Of a DNA stretch of 64,000 bases, positions 59,749 through 64,000 are shown in pieces. The notes under the pieces were generated by a model. It did not search any database. It worked only from the letters and a program-made list of their open reading frames with translations, and was not told where the DNA came from. Source of the DNA: Pezizomycotina sp. ARF18 (taxonomy: Eukaryota; Ascomycota); assembly GCA_002224055.1 (NCBI GenBank), contig AZLU01000079.1, positions 46,756-110,755 of the forward strand, in the 5' to 3' direction. Made by a program: the position numbers and the translations under genes. Positions within the stretch are counted from its first letter, which is position 1. The number at the start of each line of letters is the position of its first letter.

Positions 59749-61769
59749 GGTGGTGCCGTTTAATCATATATGAGGAGAGGGAAGAAGGAGAAGAAGTAAA
59801 GGGAACAATTTTTATCAGCCAAGGCTAACCGATGAAAATGTTATTTGGCTTTTTTCCCCCTTTTTTCCTTCTTCGTTTGTTTTCGTCATCAAATCGATAA
59901 AGGTTTTCCTATTAAGTACCGCTTTCTTCATACTAATATTCATTATAGGATATATCGTATTTTGAGGGCCATCAAGTCGTCATGGTTCGGGGGCGATTCG
60001 ATTCAGTCAAATGATATTCTACTATGTAAGTTCTCCCCTTCTTATAGAATTTAAAAAGTTAATAGAGTTAGTAGTATATGCAGTTTCTCTGTGTTTATGA
60101 CTATTTTTTGAAGAAAAGTAAAACCCTTGGTGAAGAACCTCGGTAAGTTTCTCTAATAGTGTCATCTTGCAGCTTTGCACTGTAGTTTCCCACGAGGCCT
60201 AGGGTATCTTATTATCTTGGACTGTTGACCTTATTAGCATGTGAATTTTCATTATATTCTATGAGAATCAGGAACCCGATCTAATGGCTAATATATATCG
60301 AATTTTGATATTTCAGAGTCTGATGTTTTCATTGATAGGTTTGGTATAAAAAAATATGAATATACTAGTACAAGCAGAGCATTTGCTGCAATTATAAGTC
60401 AACCCGTGAGAAAGGGTAATGTATAAAGGAAAAAAAAAAAAAAAAATTTGGCTACTTAATAGAGGTGGAAAGAAAGTAAAAAGGCATATATGGGCATATA
60501 CCAAGGAAGGGCTCCAGGACTATTAGACATTTTTATCAGGCTTTCGTATATTTTCGTCGCTGTTTTAAATCATATTCGAGTTCGCAATATGTTTTCTTTT
60601 ACTTTCTCTTTTTTTGGGTTGGATAACGAAGAGATTATTTTAATGGATAATGTACTTGTAAGAAAATGAAAAAAGAGGCGTTTGTATAATAAAACTACAA
60701 AAGAGAGAAAGGAAATACTAGTGAGTGGATGCGAAGGGATATGAAAAGACGAGACAAAAAAATGGAGTAGTAGGTGCGTGCGCCGTTGAGATGAATATGT
60801 AATACTATATTTGTGTAACAAGAACAAATAATAGATTGAAGACAGAATGATAGAGAAAGGGAGTAGATAATGTATATAGCACAGCAAAGGGAAGAGGGAA
60901 GTATTTTTGAATCGCTAATATTATGAGAATGGCTTTGCGAAGGGAAAAGAAAAGAAAAAGGATGAACAATCGTGACAACCGGGTTAATGGCTAAAGCAAA
61001 TGGGATATGCAAAAGAACCGTGGATTATAATAAATAAAGTATTATCGAAACGTGAACAAAGAGAAATATTGTTTATTACGCTTTCTTTTCCTTTTCGTAA
61101 GAACAAAAGGGATAGACAAATGAAACGAAAACTAACAAGAACACGAAAGGGCAAAGGACGAGGAAAGGAAGTAAAGTATATACCAAAAAAAAAGGGAGGG
61201 GGGAGAGAAATAAAAAAAAACTTTCAAAAGAATCCAGAGAAAAAAAAAAGCGTTGCCCCTCCGTCTTGTTTGGCAATTAGGAGTTTCGCTAGTATACTCT
61301 CTAACGGAACCACACCAAATGACATTAAATATTGCCTACTATACGAGCCAAGAATGATAGCGTTGTTGTGCGTTATCGGTTGGGAATTGAAACCTCGCAC
61401 ATTCGGAAGAATCCCATCGATAAGATGCGTTATCTAGACTTTGAGACAGCTTTGTGCGACTTCAAGACTATGTCAGTATCGAAATGATGAAGCGAAAACA
61501 AAGATATATATATATATATATTGGTAGATAAGTGCATTATTGCTCTTACTCTTGAAAACCTCGCCTTGCTCCTGGGATCCTGACAGGCACATTGCAGAAT
61601 CCTCCTTCTTTTAGCAAAACATGCACGCCTATGAAGTAGACACCGAGACTTTATTAGCACACACACAGTCTTCAATGAACATATTTCACACGGGGGAGGA
61701 CATTAGGACGAGCAATGACATACTATGGGGAGTTCTTCCTCATCGGGTCTGGAATAACTATACGGCTAA
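59749..61769. other. AT-rich intergenic region
   Basis: Short frames on both strands (for example 60570-61012 minus and 61000-61437 plus) are biased by A/T-rich composition and have no recognisable motif. A tracts lie near 60430-60446 and a TA repeat near 61504-61520. No RNA gene or repeat copy was recognised. Confidence 0.45.
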
Positions 61770-62338
61770 CATCCTGAGGGATACTCCACTTCCTCGTCTG
61801 AGGGGCGTTCTATAGATATACACCGGTTAGGATAGCCTGAAAAGTTTTCAAGACAAACAGAAATAGCCAACTTACCTCGTCCTCGGTTAATGAGAGGAAG
61901 AGCAGCCGTCGGAAACAATCTTTAGGCAACGTCGCTTCCAGATAATAGCATCCGGAAGCTGGACGTTGACCCACCCCATGAGTAGGACAGACTTTTCCAC
62001 GACAGCTGGTTGGAAGGTAAAGGCGGATGAGACACTTGAGTAACAGAGTTCTTTCGTGCAGTAGCGGCGGATGATTTGCTGCGAGGTCTTGGCACGGTTG
62101 GTATAGGTTTCGATTCTTCGGCGGGCATGCCGTTCGACGTGGTGGCGACTTTGGTGTTAACATTTCGCTGATGGAATTCTTTCGGAATGATACAGGAGAC
62201 ATCTCAGGAGAAGATAGCTTTCGGATGCGTTCTTCAGGGCCGTGATTCGGTAAGAGGAATTCGGGGCTCTTCTCTGGAGGGTTGAACCCTGCGGCCAGAA
62301 ACGGTGATTCGATCTTATGAGGAGTGACTACTTTCGAA

Positions 62339-62370
<32 letters not shown>

Positions 62371-64000
62371 GAAATCGTATAAAATGGCAGACGTTAGTAC
62401 GTTTCCACCGTGGCTCCAGGAATGTTCCCGCACGTACCAGTCGAGGAACTCGTCGCGGACACATTCGTCGAGCTCGGAGATTTCATCCCCGCGGTCCGAA
62501 GGGACGGGAGAGCAGCCGCCGGGTTAGGCGACGACGGCCGAGACCTTGGAGGTGTCAGGGCCGGCGCGGGCGCTTGCTGCTTGCTCTTCGAAAGCATCTC
62601 AAGTTGACGAATCCGCTGTGAGACACTGCCAGCCGAAACGTTGACCTTTCTTGGAGACAGGAGGACAGGCTTGGTATCGGAAGGCTTGCCACCAGAAAAG
62701 GGGCAGACACCGACCGAGCAGTCTCGATCACGGGGACTTCAGTGGAGGGAAGACGGGTGTGGTTCGTGCGAGCCTTCTGTGAGAAAGATTTCCGGGCACC
62801 TGGGCTAGTGAGTGGGGAGAAGTGCCAACGCGTCGAAGTTGCTTATTTTCTTTACCTTCCGTTAGATCGGAAGTACTAGCACTCCTCGGCGACGATGGCT
62901 CCGACTTCATTCTCGCTAGTCCCTCGCACGGCGCAATTGTGTCAAACGTCGAGTTTGTATCTGACTGTGAAAGGCTGGCGTTATCGTCCTCGGAGATAGA
63001 GCTTAAGGGTCGTCTTGGTGCTCAGGGGTACCAAAGGAATTGGCGGGTTCGCCCTCTAACCCAACTTCTATGATCGGGTTCTGCGTGTCAGGGACGTCCT
63101 GTGCTGATTCTGAGGAACGCGGAGGCGTTGAGGGAATAGGGGTAACGGATTCGTCTTCTGCAAACTCGTCGGCTTTATAGTAGTTACCATCATCGCGGTC
63201 GTTATTATTATGATTACTACCATTATTATGGGAATTAGGATTACTAAGGTTGATATTACTACTGTTTTTATTACTGGTGTCTTTGTTATCGATCGTGCAG
63301 TTGAGATTGTCGTGGTCGGTAGTGTTCATCTTTTCGTCTTCAATCGTACTGGTGAAAACTTTATCATTAAATTTTTCGGGGTGAGCTAGTTCACCTTGTT
63401 TTTTCTCTCCTCTTCCTCCTTTGTTGACCCAAAATTTGTTGTTGTCGGCTAGCCTCTTCGGCCTCGGCCTTCGCTTGAGCCTCCGCTTTAGAATCATTGC
63501 CTTTTCCTCAATTCCAGAGCCTTCAAGAGTCGAGCTTTCTCGGGTGTTATTGTTGGTTGTTTTGAAGATAATCCAGACGAGGATTTTGTTGACCGTACTG
63601 AGGCAATAGAAAGTGTTGGAGAAAGGAGGATAGGGAGTAGGTGGAGGGTGTTGTTAGCGTGCCTGCTGCTGCAGGTTGTAAGGGGAGAGGTGGTGTGGGC
63701 GGCACAATAACGACAGGGTTATTGGTTGACGAATCTGCGGCGTGCTTGAATTGCTACTTCGGTGCGAAGACAATTTTCGTGGCGGAATGTGTATTGATTT
63801 TGGTACAGAGGCCACTGGCCTGGATTCCCCGGATCCGACGAAAACCCTTCGAAGATGCTCCGGAGGTATGAGGCCGACGATCCCAATCTGTGGAGGGTCG
63901 AGGACCCAATTTACCTTCGGTTTGTACAAATAGTCGTAGATCTCATTTGGCGGTGGCCGGGCAGAAGAGGTGGATTTTCGACGAAGCGTTTCAGGTGTAT
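61770..64000 (-). CDS. hypothetical Ser/Pro/Asn-rich protein, 5' end beyond the window
   Basis: Entering from the right edge, the sequence reads TPETLRRKSTSSARPPPNEI, YDYLYKPKVNWVLDPPQIGI, then a low-complexity Ser/Thr/Asn-rich stretch with SNKNSSNINLSNPNSHNNGS and ADEFAEDESVTPIPSTPPRS (63003-63497). Next come KSEPSSPRSASTSDLTEGKE, KVNVSAGSVSQRIRQLEMLS with LTPPRSRPSSPNPAAALPSL, NSISEMLTPKSPPRRTA and PTVPRPRSKSSAATARKN, and a C-terminal segment ending LTED before an intron. Large disordered Ser/Pro regions with short conserved-looking islands suggest a scaffold or signalling protein. Several frame changes and a poly-A tract at 62340-62369 interrupt it. No family was assigned. The 3' boundary is approximate. 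Confidence 0.45.
62340..62369 (+). repeat. poly-A tract, about 30 nt
   Basis: This run lies inside the extent of the minus-strand hypothetical gene. It would encode a Phe run or, more likely, lies in an intron next to a splice acceptor on the minus strand. Confidence 0.85.

Noticed and set aside
59354-59767. Minus-strand Gly/Val/Arg-rich frame of 137 aa
   Set aside because: It lies opposite a plus-strand Pro/Ser/Gln-rich segment and has the composition expected from the complement. The plus strand has the membrane anchor and a plausible acidic tail.

Overview
This window looks like nuclear DNA of a filamentous ascomycete (Pezizomycotina-type). Genes are interrupted by short GT-AG introns of roughly 65-200 nt, intergenic DNA is AT-rich, and the recognisable proteins are fungal or general eukaryotic housekeeping proteins. 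No tRNA, rRNA or CRISPR was seen. The class is not fixed by the sequence. Long poly-A and poly-T tracts are unusually frequent.

Layout: 1-9.6 kb is AT-rich with no recognisable gene. 9.6-13.6 kb (+) holds a Tea4/Bud14/TeaC-type SH3 polarity protein with a very long first intron. 14.9-16.2 kb (-) is an NDUFAF6-type complex I assembly factor. 17.3-18.7 kb (-) is a tandem PH-domain protein. 21.3-25.2 kb (+) is the ribosome-maturation GTPase EFL1. 26.4-29.3 kb (-) is the mitochondrial dynamin MGM1. 30.9-32.4 kb (+) is the glutathione-degrading amidotransferase DUG3. 32.9-34.1 kb (-) is the urease accessory protein UreD. 34.6-48.6 kb is an accessory-looking stretch with unrecognised genes, degenerate dispersed repeats, minisatellites and a textbook small hAT-type MITE. 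49.0-51.3 kb (-) is POL12 (DNA polymerase alpha subunit B). 53.1-54.7 kb (+) is a PDR16/SFH3-type CRAL-TRIO lipid-transfer protein. 55.2-56.0 kb (-) is the exosome subunit CSL4. 56.4-64 kb holds unrecognised proteins, one of them running off the right edge.

The recognised genes are unrelated housekeeping functions (polarity, mitochondria, ribosome maturation, nitrogen and glutathione metabolism, replication, RNA decay, lipid transfer). They do not form a cluster or pathway. Neighbours are mostly convergent or divergent pairs.

The most important caution is that every recognised gene carries single-base frame changes inside strongly conserved segments, often in short homopolymer runs. This points to indel errors in the assembly rather than mass gene death, so exon frames and protein lengths here are approximate. 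The most interesting non-genic feature is a 144-bp hAT-like MITE at 40699-40842. It has 34-bp perfect terminal inverted repeats and an 8-bp target duplication, and it appears to supply the last residues and stop codon of a neighbouring gene.
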